64,000 nucleotides of DNA. It comes from Floricoccus penangensis (GTDB lineage Bacteria; Bacillota; Bacilli; Lactobacillales; Streptococcaceae). The stretch covers positions 62,001-126,000 of the forward strand of contig NZ_MKIQ01000027.1 of assembly GCF_001832885.1 (NCBI RefSeq), written 5' to 3'. Positions 55,190-64,000 of the stretch are shown here, one piece after another. Below the pieces are notes generated by a model that saw only the letters and a list, made by a program, of their open reading frames with translations, made no database searches and was not told where the DNA came from. Each line of letters starts with the position of its first letter. Position 1 is the first letter of the stretch. The position numbers and the translations under genes were made by a program.

Positions 55190-56888
55190 TAATCTCCCTC
55201 CTTTCTTGCTCATATTTAATAAAGTTTGCAATAAAGGCTTCCTCATCCTTAATACCCACATTTTGAGCTAAGGAGAAGAGACTTGTTTTCTTCAAATGAG
55301 CTTCCTTAATTAATTCTTCATTTGTTAAAACATCAGCGGGTAACTTATCAGCTAAGACGGTCTTGTTTCCGAGGACAAGAGTTCGGTCACTATACTCCAT
55401 CATTTGATGCATATCATGGGTGATAGAAATTATTGTATTGCCATTGGCATTCAATTGATCAAGAAAATCCATAAATTCCGAATAATGCTTGAAGTCTTGA
55501 CCCGCAGTAGGCTCATCTAAAATAATAAGTTCAGGTTCAAGAACAAGGATAGAAGCGATAGTAACACGTTTCTTTTGCCCATAACTTAAAGCTGAAATAG
55601 GCCAGTTACGAAATTCGTAAAGTCCACAAGTTTTTAAGGTTTTTTCAACTTGAGATTTAACAGTATCTTCATCAACATTTCTAAGACGTAAACCAAGTGC
55701 CACCTCATCAAAAATCATTGATTGACTAATCATATGATTAGGATTCTGCATAACGAATCCAATCTTACTTGCTCTTTCAGCTATGTTCTCGTCGCTAATA
55801 TCTTGTCCCTTCCAATAAATCTTTCCTTGGGAAGAAATAAAATTGCAGATAGCCTTGACTAAGGTAGATTTACCAGCACCATTTTGTCCAACAATGGAAA
55901 CACGTTGACCAGAATCGACTGCTAAGTTGACATTTTCCAGAATTGAATCATCACCATATGAAACAGAAAAATCAGCAAGTCTTAAAAGTTCATCTTTCTT
56001 GGTTAACTGACTGGTGTTCTTAATTTCATTTGACCATGTTAGCAATTGTTTCCTTTGATCTTCTGTTAATTGAAGTTTGTTTATATTTGCGATTCCTTTT
56101 ACATTTGAAACATCTATACCAGCATATTTAAGGGCTGAGACATATAGTGGTTCTCGCAATCCATTTTCTTGAAGAAGATTAGATGATAATAACATTTCCG
56201 CAGAATCATTGTAAAGAACTTGCCCATCATTAATCAAAACAATTCGATCAATGTCAGCATGAAGTACGTCTTCTAAGCGGTGCTCAATGATGATACAAGT
56301 TGCCTTTGTTTCCTTATGAATTTTGTCGATAAGTTCAATTGTATCTCGTCCAGACTTGGGATCAAGGTTTGCCAGAGGTTCATCAAAAAGTAAAATTGGT
56401 GACTCATCAATCAAAACTCCTGCAAGAGAAACTCTCTGCTTTTGACCACCAGATAATTCTTGAGGTTTTTTATTTAGGTAATTTCCAATTTCTACTGTAT
56501 TTGCCCAAAATTCAACAGCTTTTTGCATTTCTTCTTGCCCAACTTCATCATTTTCAAGTGCAAAGGCAATATCTTCAGCAACTGTTAATCCAATAAATTG
56601 ATCATCAGTATCTTGAAGGACTGTACTAATTGATTTAGATAAATCAAATATAGAAGAACCAAAAGGCAAGCTGTTTACTAACAATTTGCCCTCTGATTCA
56701 CCTTTATGTAAATTTGGAATGATTCCATTCAATGCTTGACCCAATGTAGATTTTCCAGATCCACTTGGTCCAATTATAAGTATTTTTTCACCTTCAAAAA
56801 TATCTAAATTAATATTTTTAAGAGTTGGTTCACTTTGGCTATTATAGCGAAAGGAAAAATTTTCAATTTCAATAATTTTTTCTTGCAT
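55182..56888 (-). CDS. ECF transporter duplicated ATPase
   Basis: 568 residues with two complete ABC ATPase halves in one chain. Half 1: Walker A GPSGSGKST, LSGGQKQRVSLAG, LLFDEPLANLDP. Half 2 (from about residue 300): Walker A GQNGAGKST, LSYGQKKRVTIAS (variant signature), LIILDEPTAGQD. This fusion replaces the usual EcfA/EcfA' pair and in streptococci goes with a UPF0397 S component. AGGAAA precedes the ATG. Confidence 0.93.
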   Translation of the reverse strand: MQEKIIEIENFSFRYNSQSEPTLKNINLDIFEGEKILIIGPSGSGKSTLGQALNGIIPNLHKGESEGKLLVNSLPFGSSIFDLSKSISTVLQDTDDQFIGLTVAEDIAFALENDEVGQEEMQKAVEFWANTVEIGNYLNKKPQELSGGQKQRVSLAGVLIDESPILLFDEPLANLDPKSGRDTIELIDKIHKETKATCIIIEHRLEDVLHADIDRIVLINDGQVLYNDSAEMLLSSNLLQENGLREPLYVSALKYAGIDVSNVKGIANINKLQLTEDQRKQLLTWSNEIKNTSQLTKKDELLRLADFSVSYGDDSILENVNLAVDSGQRVSIVGQNGAGKSTLVKAICNFISSQGKIYWKGQDISDENIAERASKIGFVMQNPNHMISQSMIFDEVALGLRLRNVDEDTVKSQVEKTLKTCGLYEFRNWPISALSYGQKKRVTIASILVLEPELIILDEPTAGQDFKHYSEFMDFLDQLNANGNTIISITHDMHQMMEYSDRTLVLGNKTVLADKLPADVLTNEELIKEAHLKKTSLFSLAQNVGIKDEEAFIANFIKYEQERREINE

Positions 56889-56896
56889 AAGATTTC

Positions 56897-57442
56897 CTAA
56901 TCTTTTGTTAAACTACCTTCTTTAGTACGAGTTTTTGCATATAAAACAAGTAATGCAGTACCACCAATACCAACAGTAATTATATTTGAAACACTAGCAA
57001 TCATACCTTGAGTAAAAACTTTGTTACTAGGTTCACTGTAAATAAGTATATCTCCGATTGGAGCGAGTACACTCCAAATAACTATATTACCAATAATTTG
57101 AATGATATTAAAGCGAATAATTTGAGATTTGCCAAAGATTCCATTTTCAAGGTCAGTTGAATTAACAGCATAAGCAAGGACGACACCTAAAAGACCACTC
57201 GCAATTGACCAAGTCCACCAAGGAGCACCATAAGCTATTGAATCCTTTAAAGTATGACCGATGAAGCCGATTAAGAAGCCAGGAATTGGTCCAAATAAGC
57301 CTGCGAAGAGTGAAAGTACTGCATATTGTAATTGAATATCAGTATTTGGGAAAAGTGGAATACGAATAAATAATCCAACAATAACAAATAATGCAGCTCC
57401 AATACCTGTTGCTACAACGCTTTTTACAGAAAGTTTTTTCAT
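56897..57442 (-). CDS. ECF transporter S component, UPF0397 type
   Basis: Substrate-binding membrane subunit of 181 residues with five or six helices. The opening SVKSVVATGIGAALFVIVG, FAGLFGPIPGFLIGFIGH and APWWTWSIASGLLGVV are typical of the UPF0397 family. Annotations vary (riboflavin-like, unknown); the ligand is not established by sequence. AAGGAG precedes the ATG. It lies between the SAM hydrolase and its ATPase. Confidence 0.9.
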   Translation of the reverse strand: MKKLSVKSVVATGIGAALFVIVGLFIRIPLFPNTDIQLQYAVLSLFAGLFGPIPGFLIGFIGHTLKDSIAYGAPWWTWSIASGLLGVVLAYAVNSTDLENGIFGKSQIIRFNIIQIIGNIVIWSVLAPIGDILIYSEPSNKVFTQGMIASVSNIITVGIGGTALLVLYAKTRTKEGSLTKD

Positions 57443-57456
57443 TAGTAATATTCTCC

Positions 57457-58317
57457 TTAATATTCAAAAATAATTTTTGGTGCTTTACGAATTTCAATAA
57501 TCCAATCAGTACCTGTTCCAATATGATATAGCTTGCTAAATGAGTCTTGGTTAATAGCAATTCCGATGTTAACAAGTGAATTCACATAAGCTAATGGTTC
57601 ACCAATATTAACGTCCGCAAAGCTACGGGCAAATACCATAGTATTCTGATAAACTTTTTTGTCCTCGTGATAAATTGTAACCTGCAATTGGTCGTTTTGA
57701 TCGATATTTTCATCTTTAGCAAAATCTAGCGGGATATTTGTCCACAGAGAACCGAATCTGACATCCAGCACATCAATTGATCCACGTAAAATATGATTAT
57801 CTTTTGTTGCTTCAACGATTTTAAGCTTTTCAATTTCAACTAGCTCGATAACATCACCTAAATCTTCGAACTTAATTTCATTACTTGCTAATCGAGCACC
57901 ATTATACGCATAAATGTCACGTCCATGGAATGTGTGACTTTCTTCAGAATGTGGCAAGCGGCTTTTCACCTCATCAATAGCTCGAACTTCAGCTATGCCG
58001 TCATAGTGGGCGATATGAGTGATTGATCCGTTATCGGGTGTTAGAATATAATGGCCGCTTACTGTCTTGATAGCTATACTGCGACGGTCGCTTCCAACTC
58101 CTGGGTCAACAACGCTTACAAAAACAGTTCCTTCCTTCCAATATTTTACAGTTTGATATAGACGGTAACTAGCTACCCAAATATCATATGGAGGTATATC
58201 GTGTGTCAAGTCCGATACTGTAATAGTATCACTAACGGTATGTGCTACACCGTGCATTGCGCTAACTGCACCATCTCCTAAACCGAAGTCGGTTTGTAAA
58301 ACTAAAAAGTTACTCAT
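57457..58317 (-). CDS. S-adenosylmethionine hydroxide adenosyltransferase (DUF62)
   Basis: Splits SAM with hydroxide into adenosine and methionine; homologous to fluorinase and chlorinase. 286 residues; TDFGLGDGAVSAMHG, SVVDPGVGSDRRSIA, LTPDNGSIT and the catalytic-triad region TFHGRDIYA are family motifs. AAGGAG precedes the ATG. First gene of the operon with the complete ECF transporter, 14 bases before the S component, so a common metabolite (SAM, adenosine or methionine-derived) is suggested; that is inference. Confidence 0.9.
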   Translation of the reverse strand: MSNFLVLQTDFGLGDGAVSAMHGVAHTVSDTITVSDLTHDIPPYDIWVASYRLYQTVKYWKEGTVFVSVVDPGVGSDRRSIAIKTVSGHYILTPDNGSITHIAHYDGIAEVRAIDEVKSRLPHSEESHTFHGRDIYAYNGARLASNEIKFEDLGDVIELVEIEKLKIVEATKDNHILRGSIDVLDVRFGSLWTNIPLDFAKDENIDQNDQLQVTIYHEDKKVYQNTMVFARSFADVNIGEPLAYVNSLVNIGIAINQDSFSKLYHIGTGTDWIIEIRKAPKIIFEY

Positions 58318-58429
58318 TTTTTCTCCTTAAATATAAATCCTAAATAAACATTGATATCCCATAAGTTTAGCAAAAATTAGAACAGATAGACATAAATTTT
58401 TTTAATTGAACCATAAATTTTTTAAATGT

Positions 58430-58445
58430 GTGTTAAAATAGATGA
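58430..58445 (+). promoter_or_regulatory. Extended -10 of udk–ung
   Basis: TG-T-TAAAAT (TAAAAT 58434-58439) inside a 16-base word also present upstream of nifJ (61024-61039). Confidence 0.5.
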
Positions 58446-58473
58446 ATAATAAATATTATGGAGTATATTGTCA

Positions 58474-59127
58474 ATGTCTAAAAAACCTATAATTATTGGA
58501 GTTACTGGTGGTAGTGCCAGTGGAAAAACAAGTGTATCTAGAGCAATTTTAGATAATTTTAAAAATGAAAAGATTGCCATGATTGAGCATGATTCATATT
58601 ATAAAGATCAAAGTCATTTAGACTTTTCAGAGCGTTTAAAAACTAATTACGATCATCCGTTTGCATTCGATACAGATTTTCTGATTGAACAATTAAAAGA
58701 GCTTTCAGAAGGCAGAGCTGTTGATATTCCGATTTACGATTATGAAAATCATACAAGGAGTGATAAGACTTATAGACAGGATCCTCAAGATGTAATTATT
58801 GTTGAAGGAATTTTGGTTCTTGATGATAAGAGACTTCGTGATATGATGGATATCAAAATATTTGTTGATACAGATGATGATGTAAGAATTTTACGACGTA
58901 TAAAGCGCGACATGGATGAGCGTGGTAGGACTCTTGACAGTGTGGTTAGCCAATACCTTACAGCTGTAAAACCAATGTATCACCAATTCATTGAACCTAC
59001 GAAACGATATGCAGATGTTATTATTCCTGAAGGTGTAAGTAATACAGTTGGTGTAGATATTATTAATACAAAGATTGCAAGTATTCTAGATATTGATAAC
59101 CATTCTGACGAGAAAGAGAATGTATAA
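58474..59127 (+). CDS. udk: Uridine kinase
   Basis: Phosphorylates uridine and cytidine. 217 residues from the ATG at 58474, preceded by GGAG at 10 bases. P-loop GGSASGKT (12-19), substrate part [13 protein letters not shown] and lid segment [13 protein letters not shown]. Its stop and the ung start share one base (TAATG). Confidence 0.95.
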   Translation: MSKKPIIIGVTGGSASGKTSVSRAILDNFKNEKIAMIEHDSYYKDQSHLDFSERLKTNYDHPFAFDTDFLIEQLKELSEGRAVDIPIYDYENHTRSDKTYRQDPQDVIIVEGILVLDDKRLRDMMDIKIFVDTDDDVRILRRIKRDMDERGRTLDSVVSQYLTAVKPMYHQFIEPTKRYADVIIPEGVSNTVGVDIINTKIASILDIDNHSDEKENV

Positions 59128-59771
59128 TGAAGAACCATTCTTCTTGGGAACCTTTTTTTGAAATTGAAAGAAAAAAAGATTACTATCACGAATTACAAGA
59201 AAAGGTGAAATTATCCTATGAAACAGATGATGTATACCCTGCATTGAAAGATGTTTTCAGAGCATATGATATTACACCTTTAGATAAGATAAAAGTTGTA
59301 ATCATTGGTCAAGATCCATATCATAACGGTCAAGCCACAGGTTTAGCATTTTCAGTGCGTGAAGGAGATAAATTACCTGCGAGTCTTCGAAACATTTTTA
59401 AGGAACTTGAATCTGATCTTGGAATCAAGCGAACAAATGGTGATCTGACTGATTGGGCGGAACAAGGAATATTTTTGCTTAATACGGCATTAACAGTGGT
59501 TGCTCATCAACCAGCAAGTCATGCAAAAATTGGTTGGTCGACTTTTATTGAAAATACTATTTCATATTTAAGTGAAAAGCGGCCTGATATTATATGGGTA
59601 TTGTGGGGGAAACATGCACAATCTTATGAACATTTAATAAGTGGTAAGGTGATTAAATCAGCGCATCCGAGTCCGTTTTCTGCGAATCGTGGTTTTTTTG
59701 GTAGCAAACCTTTTTCACAAATAAACAATACACTAATAGTACAGGAGAAAAGTCCTATTAAGTATTCGTAA
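59127..59771 (+). CDS. ung: Uracil-DNA glycosylase
   Basis: Removes uracil from DNA. 214 residues; water-activating loop GQDPYHN (61-67, Asp63), LLNTALTV, and the HPSPFSANRGFFGS loop. Start overlaps udk by one base. Its last bases overlap a cre-like site of the pta promoter. Confidence 0.97.
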   Translation: MKNHSSWEPFFEIERKKDYYHELQEKVKLSYETDDVYPALKDVFRAYDITPLDKIKVVIIGQDPYHNGQATGLAFSVREGDKLPASLRNIFKELESDLGIKRTNGDLTDWAEQGIFLLNTALTVVAHQPASHAKIGWSTFIENTISYLSEKRPDIIWVLWGKHAQSYEHLISGKVIKSAHPSPFSANRGFFGSKPFSQINNTLIVQEKSPIKYS

Positions 59772-59803
59772 TCGTTTACATTTCACAAGCATTGAGCTAT
59801 AAT
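59767..59803 (+). promoter_or_regulatory. pta promoter with overlapping cre-like site
   Basis: TTTACA (59775-59780), 17-base spacer, TATAAT (59798-59803). CGTAATCGTTTACA (59767-59780) fits the cre consensus TGWAANCGNTNWCA except for its first base and covers the -35. The ung stop codon lies in it. Confidence 0.6.
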
Positions 59804-59840
59804 TAAAATGAATTTCTTAGAAAAAAAGAGGAGAATACCA

Positions 59841-60866
59841 ATGGATTTATTTGAATCACTAAAAAGCAAAATTTCAGGAAAAGGCATTAAGATTGTTTTC
59901 CCTGAAGCAACTGACCCACGTGTACTTGGTGCCGTAAACCGTCTAAGAGCAGAGGGACATATCATCCCAGTTCTAGTTGGTAATAAAGAACAAATCGCTG
60001 CTAACTTTCAAGATACAGGGATTGTTTCTGAAGGATACGAAAGTTATGACCCTAAAAATTGTGGGCGTACTGAACTCTTTGTAGAAGAATTAGTTAAAAT
60101 TCGTAAAGGTAAAGTTACTCCTGAACAAGCGCGTGAATTACTTTTAGACGAAAATTACTTTGGAATTATGTTAGTTCAAATGGGAATTGCTGATGGTTTT
60201 GTTAGTGGAGCTATTCACTCAACAGCTGATACAGTTCGTCCAGCACTACAAATTATTAAAACAAAACCTGGAATTTCTCGTACAAGTGGAGCTTTCCTAT
60301 TACTTCGTGGTCGCGATCAAGAAAGATACATTTTCAGTGACTGTGCGATTAATATTGAACCTGATGCTCAAGCATTAGCTGATATTGCAATTGCTTCTGC
60401 TGAAACTGCTGAACTATTTGATATTGATCCAAAAGTAGCAATGTTAAGCTTCTCTACAAAAGGAAGTGGTAAATCTCCAGATGTTGATAAAGTTGTAGAA
60501 GCTACTAAACTTGCTCAAGAAGCACGTCCTGACTTAGCTCTTGATGGTGAGTTCCAATTTGATGCAGCTTATGACTCAAATGTTGGTGCACTCAAAGCTC
60601 CAGGAAGTGAAGTTGCTGGTAAAGCAACAGTATTTGTATTCCCAGATTTACAATCAGGTAACATCGGCTATAAGATTGCACAACGTTTAGGTAACTTTGA
60701 CGCTGTTGGACCAATCCTTCAAGGATTAAACAAACCGGTTTCGGATTTATCTCGTGGATGTAATGAAGAAGAAGTATACAAACTTGCTCTTATTACAGCA
60801 GCACAAGCTATTGATAATAAGTTAGCTGAAGCTGCTGCAGCAGATGAAACAGCAGGTAATGAATAA
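59841..60866 (+). CDS. pta: Phosphate acetyltransferase
   Basis: Interconverts acetyl-CoA and acetyl phosphate for ATP generation by acetate kinase. 341 residues from the ATG at 59841, with GAGGAG upstream; a TTG/ATG extension is not needed. Short Pta form (no N-terminal regulatory domains): IVFPEATDPRVLGA, ADGFVSGAIHSTADTVRPAL, SFSTKGSGKSP and the FPDLQSGNIGYKIAQRL site. NifJ downstream could supply acetyl-CoA. Confidence 0.96.
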   Translation: MDLFESLKSKISGKGIKIVFPEATDPRVLGAVNRLRAEGHIIPVLVGNKEQIAANFQDTGIVSEGYESYDPKNCGRTELFVEELVKIRKGKVTPEQARELLLDENYFGIMLVQMGIADGFVSGAIHSTADTVRPALQIIKTKPGISRTSGAFLLLRGRDQERYIFSDCAINIEPDAQALADIAIASAETAELFDIDPKVAMLSFSTKGSGKSPDVDKVVEATKLAQEARPDLALDGEFQFDAAYDSNVGALKAPGSEVAGKATVFVFPDLQSGNIGYKIAQRLGNFDAVGPILQGLNKPVSDLSRGCNEEEVYKLALITAAQAIDNKLAEAAAADETAGNE

Positions 60867-60883
60867 AAAAATCTATAGACTAG

Positions 60884-60911
60884 CTATCCAAATTCTTGGA
60901 TAGTTTTTTTT
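60884..60911 (+). terminator. Terminator of pta
   Basis: Stem CTATCCA/TGGATAG with a 6-base loop and eight T's. Confidence 0.85.
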
Positions 60912-61023
60912 TATATTAAAATATTTTTATGGAAATTTTAAAATTTTGATTTTACCATATATGCTGAAATATGCCATAAAACTATAGACTTTTTTGCATT
61001 ATCGCACAATTTTTGATTAAAAA

Positions 61024-61096
61024 GTGTTAAAATAGATGAGAATGCTGATTTTACTCAGCAAAATACCAACATATAATATCAAAGACCCTCTAGAGG
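61024..61096 (+). promoter_or_regulatory. nifJ -10 region and structured leader
   Basis: GTGTTAAAATAGATGA (61024-61039) contains TG-T-TAAAAT (TAAAAT 61028-61033). TGCTGA-TTTTAC-TCAGCA (61043-61060) is a perfect hairpin at the expected transcription start, and CCTCTAGAGG (61087-61096) is a palindrome that shares bases with the Shine-Dalgarno GAGGAGG. Confidence 0.5.
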
Positions 61097-61109
61097 AGGA
61101 AAGAATAAG

Positions 61110-64000
61110 ATGAAAAAAACAATGGATGGGAATATGGCTGCAGCTCATATTGCCTACGCATTTTCAGAAATATCAGCAATATACCCTATCACACCAAGTT
61201 CTCCGATGGCTGAGTACACTGACGAATGGTCAAGCCAGGGTAAAAAAAATATTTGGGGTCAACCAGTAAAAATAACTGAGATGCAGAGTGAAGCTGGAGC
61301 TGCTGGAGCAGTACATGGAGCTTTAAAAGCAGGAGCTTTAGCGACTACTTACACAGCAAGTCAAGGCTTACTTCTAATGATTCCAAGTTTATTTAAAATT
61401 GCTGGTGAATTATTACCAAGTGTAATACATGTTGCAGCAAGAGCTGTTACCACAAATGCTTTGAATATCTTTGGTGATCAAAGCGACATTATGACTGCAA
61501 GAACAACTGGTTATGCAATGCTTGCAGAGGCGAGTGTTCAGGAAGTTATGGACTTATCAGCTGTTGCTCATTTGGCAACAATTGAGGCTAGTGTACCCTT
61601 CCTCAATTTTTTTGATGGATTTAGGACAAGTCATGAATTACAAAAAATTGATGTAATTAACTATGAAGACCTGGCAGAAATGATTAATCAAGAAAAGCTT
61701 GAAGAGTTTAGAAATCGAGCAATGAACCCGGATCATCCTTCAGTATCTGGAAGTAATCAAAATCCCGACATTCATTTTCAACAAAGAGAAACAGTAAACT
61801 CATATTACGAAGCAACTCCAGCTATAGTTCAAAAATATATGAGAAAAATTAATGAACTTCGTGGAACAAACTATGATTTAGTTAATTACTATGGTGATCC
61901 AGAAGCAACTGAGGTTATTGTATCATTAGGCAGTGTTGGACAAACAGTTGAGCAGGTTGTAGATTATTTAAATGCAAATGGACGCAAGGTCGGTTTTATT
62001 AATATTCATCTATATCGTCCATTCCCTGTTGAAAATTTCATAGAACATCTACCTAAAACTGCAAAAAATATTGCTGTATTAGATAGAACAAAAGAACCTG
62101 GAAGCAATGGTGAGCCACTTTATTTAGATGTCAAAAGTGCATTGTTCAACCATGATGTTAAGGTAATTGGAGGTCGATATGGAATTGGAAGTAAGGATAC
62201 AACACCTCAACAAATAATTGCTGTGTATGATGAGCTATTAAAAGAAAAATCTAAAACTTTATTTACAGTAGGTATTAAGGATGATGTGACTAATTTATCA
62301 CTTGACTTAGGTGAAGAAATTGACTTGACTCCATCTACAACGTATCAAGCTAAATTCTGGGGATTTGGTAGTGATGGTACAGTTGGTGCAAATAAATCAG
62401 CTATAAAGATTATTGGAAACAATACCGATAAATATATACAAGGCGCATTTTCATATGATTCTAAGAAATCAGGCGGACTAACTGTCAGTCATTTAAGATT
62501 TGGAAGTACACCTATAAAATCAACATATCTGATACAAAGTGCTGATTTTGTTGCTGTTCATGCATCAAATTACCTTCATCAGTATGACGTTTTAAAAGGT
62601 CTTAAACCTGGTGGGACATTCTTGCTAAATACTTTATGGAACGATGAACAATTAGATAAGCATTTACCAAGTAAGTTTAAAAAATATATTGCTGAAAACA
62701 ATATTGAATTTTATACCCTTGATGCTGTAAATATTGCTCGCGAGGTAGGCCTTGGAAGAAGAATAAATACTGCAATGCAAGTTGCCTTCTTTAAATTAAC
62801 AAATATCATGCCATTTGATCAGGCAATGAGTATTTTAAAACAAGATGCACTAGATTCTTATGCAAGAAAATCAATGAAAATTGTTGAGAGTAACCACTTA
62901 GCAATGGACATAGCTGCTGAAAGACTACATAAGGTTGAAGTTCCTGAATCTTGGAAAGATGCACAAGCTCCGGAAAAGAAAAAAGGAAACAAAGGGGAGA
63001 ACAAATATGTTTTCCAAATTGTTAACAGTGTGAATTCACAAGAAGGTGATGAGCTTTCTGTTGGTGATTTAGTTGCAAATAATATGACTGATGGTCGCAT
63101 ACCTGTTGGTACCGCAGCATTTGAAAAACGCGGTGTAGCTCTCGAAGTGCCTGTCTGGAATGCTGAAGCATGTACGGCATGTAACCAATGCTCGTTCGTA
63201 TGCCCCCATGCTGCAATTCGTCCCTTCTTAATTGATGAAGATGAAATGAATCAAGCACCTGATGGTTACCATGTAAAAGATTTTAAAGGTAAAGACGGAC
63301 TCATGTATCGAATACAAGTATCTGTTGAGGACTGTACGGGTTGTGGACTTTGTGTAGAAGCTTGTCCAGCCAAAGAAAAAGGTGCTTTAGTTATGAAGCC
63401 ATATGAAGAAGTTAATGACCAAACCGTAAATTGGGCATTTTCAATGACTCTAAAACAAAAAGAGAATCCAGCAAGGGAAAATACAGTACTTGGAAGTCAG
63501 TTTAATAAACCATTGTTAGAATTTTCAGGTGCATGTTCAGGTTGTGGAGAAACACCATATGTAAAATTACTAACACAAATGTTTGGTGATAGGATGATGA
63601 TTGCCAATGCTACTGGATGTTCATCAATATGGGGAGGAGCTGCTCCTGCAACTCCATATACCACAAATGAAGATGGACAAGGTCCAGCATGGTCAAATTC
63701 TTTATTAGAGGATAATGCGGAATTTGGTTACGGGATGTGGCTTGCAAGTGTAGCACGTAGAGATAAATTAGCCTCTCAAATGGAAGATTTGATTCCTTTT
63801 GCATCTGAAGAACTCGCTAATTTGATGAAGGACTGGATTGAGCATCGTTTTGAGTCACAAGGAACAAGACAAAGAGCTGAAAAATTAAAAGCAGCATTGA
63901 AAGATGTTTCAGATAATGATGCATTTAAAGAAATTATCAAACACCAGGATCAATTCGTTAAACCGAGTCAATGGATGATTGGTGGAGATGGTTGGGCATA
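61110..64000 (+). CDS. nifJ: Pyruvate:ferredoxin (flavodoxin) oxidoreductase, 3'-truncated
   Basis: Oxidises pyruvate to acetyl-CoA and CO2, passing electrons to ferredoxin or flavodoxin; oxygen-sensitive. 963 codons are present of about 1200; the frame is open to the window end. N-terminal PFOR domain with YPITPSSPMAEYTD and TEMQSEAGAAGAVHGALKAG; 4Fe-4S ligands Cys688, 691, 694, 698 and Cys742, 745, 748, 752; TPP domain beginning with CSGCGETPY (Cys809, Cys812) and NATGCSSIWGG, ending at GGDGWA. ATG with GAGGAGG upstream. Its position after pta suits a shared acetyl-CoA pathway. Confidence 0.96.
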   Translation, partial: MKKTMDGNMAAAHIAYAFSEISAIYPITPSSPMAEYTDEWSSQGKKNIWGQPVKITEMQSEAGAAGAVHGALKAGALATTYTASQGLLLMIPSLFKIAGELLPSVIHVAARAVTTNALNIFGDQSDIMTARTTGYAMLAEASVQEVMDLSAVAHLATIEASVPFLNFFDGFRTSHELQKIDVINYEDLAEMINQEKLEEFRNRAMNPDHPSVSGSNQNPDIHFQQRETVNSYYEATPAIVQKYMRKINELRGTNYDLVNYYGDPEATEVIVSLGSVGQTVEQVVDYLNANGRKVGFINIHLYRPFPVENFIEHLPKTAKNIAVLDRTKEPGSNGEPLYLDVKSALFNHDVKVIGGRYGIGSKDTTPQQIIAVYDELLKEKSKTLFTVGIKDDVTNLSLDLGEEIDLTPSTTYQAKFWGFGSDGTVGANKSAIKIIGNNTDKYIQGAFSYDSKKSGGLTVSHLRFGSTPIKSTYLIQSADFVAVHASNYLHQYDVLKGLKPGGTFLLNTLWNDEQLDKHLPSKFKKYIAENNIEFYTLDAVNIAREVGLGRRINTAMQVAFFKLTNIMPFDQAMSILKQDALDSYARKSMKIVESNHLAMDIAAERLHKVEVPESWKDAQAPEKKKGNKGENKYVFQIVNSVNSQEGDELSVGDLVANNMTDGRIPVGTAAFEKRGVALEVPVWNAEACTACNQCSFVCPHAAIRPFLIDEDEMNQAPDGYHVKDFKGKDGLMYRIQVSVEDCTGCGLCVEACPAKEKGALVMKPYEEVNDQTVNWAFSMTLKQKENPARENTVLGSQFNKPLLEFSGACSGCGETPYVKLLTQMFGDRMMIANATGCSSIWGGAAPATPYTTNEDGQGPAWSNSLLEDNAEFGYGMWLASVARRDKLASQMEDLIPFASEELANLMKDWIEHRFESQGTRQRAEKLKAALKDVSDNDAFKEIIKHQDQFVKPSQWMIGGDGWA

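Noticed and set aside
62858-63804. Minus-strand frames opposite nifJ
   Set aside because: The plus strand is one continuous PFOR coding frame with Fe-S and TPP motifs; the antisense frames have no ribosome sites.

Overview
The window is an AT-rich, densely coded stretch of a low-GC Gram-positive chromosome. The gene order mecA–rgpG–sufC–sufD–sufS–sufU–sufB, the clusters rnz–SDR–recJ–apt, dnaD–nth–trmK–nif3, pepT–ebsA–ferredoxin–LysM protein–cmk and queG–prfB–ftsE–ftsX, the delta subunit of RNA polymerase and the extended -10 promoters all point to Streptococcaceae (Streptococcus/Lactococcus/Floricoccus type). A pyruvate:ferredoxin oxidoreductase at the right edge and a PBP2a/PBP5-type penicillin-binding protein favour a Lactococcus-like or environmental member over a typical pathogenic streptococcus. 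The species cannot be fixed from sequence reading alone.

Layout. 0-11.2 kb is core: 3' part of tig, rpoE, a divergent aspartokinase, a HAD hydrolase, mecA, rgpG and the SUF Fe-S assembly operon. About 11.2-17.8 kb is an accessory region. It holds the decayed C-terminus of a phage-type tyrosine integrase, an isochorismatase-family hydrolase, three genes of unknown function, a DUF5067-type lipoprotein, a gene remnant, a DUF2500-type gene whose membrane segment is written by an 18-bp tandem repeat and which lacks a usable start, and an array of four diverged tandem HTH-type paralogues behind an operator-like inverted repeat. 17.9-25.1 kb carries cell-wall and surface genes: a MecA_N-type PBP facing a FemAB-type aminoacyltransferase, a CapA-type protein, a nucleotidyltransferase and a DUF3114-type protein.

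25.2-44.3 kb is core metabolism and information processing. It begins with tRNA-Arg(CCG) directly in front of the RNase Z gene and includes recJ, apt, dnaD, nth, trmK, pepT, cmk, a purine permease behind a PurBox-like site, queG, prfB without the programmed frameshift, and ftsEX. 44.3-46.0 kb is an ABC exporter gene broken by two opposite single-base shifts, one lying in a perfect 16-bp inverted repeat. 46.1-54.3 kb contains pepF, pnuC, glutathione peroxidase, tRNA-Arg(CCT), a DUF1361 protein, a DEAD-box helicase, a Gfo/Idh oxidoreductase and a cre-associated GH13 lipoprotein. 54.4-58.3 kb is a four-gene operon joining an S-adenosylmethionine hydrolase to a complete ECF transporter. 58.4-64 kb holds udk, ung, pta (with a cre-like site) and the 5' part of nifJ.

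Recurring themes are Fe-S biology (SUF, ferredoxin, Nth, QueG, NifJ), acetyl-CoA/acetyl-phosphate metabolism (NifJ, Pta), and cell-wall synthesis. The best candidate for an undescribed system is the four-member HTH-paralogue array at 15.4-17.8 kb.
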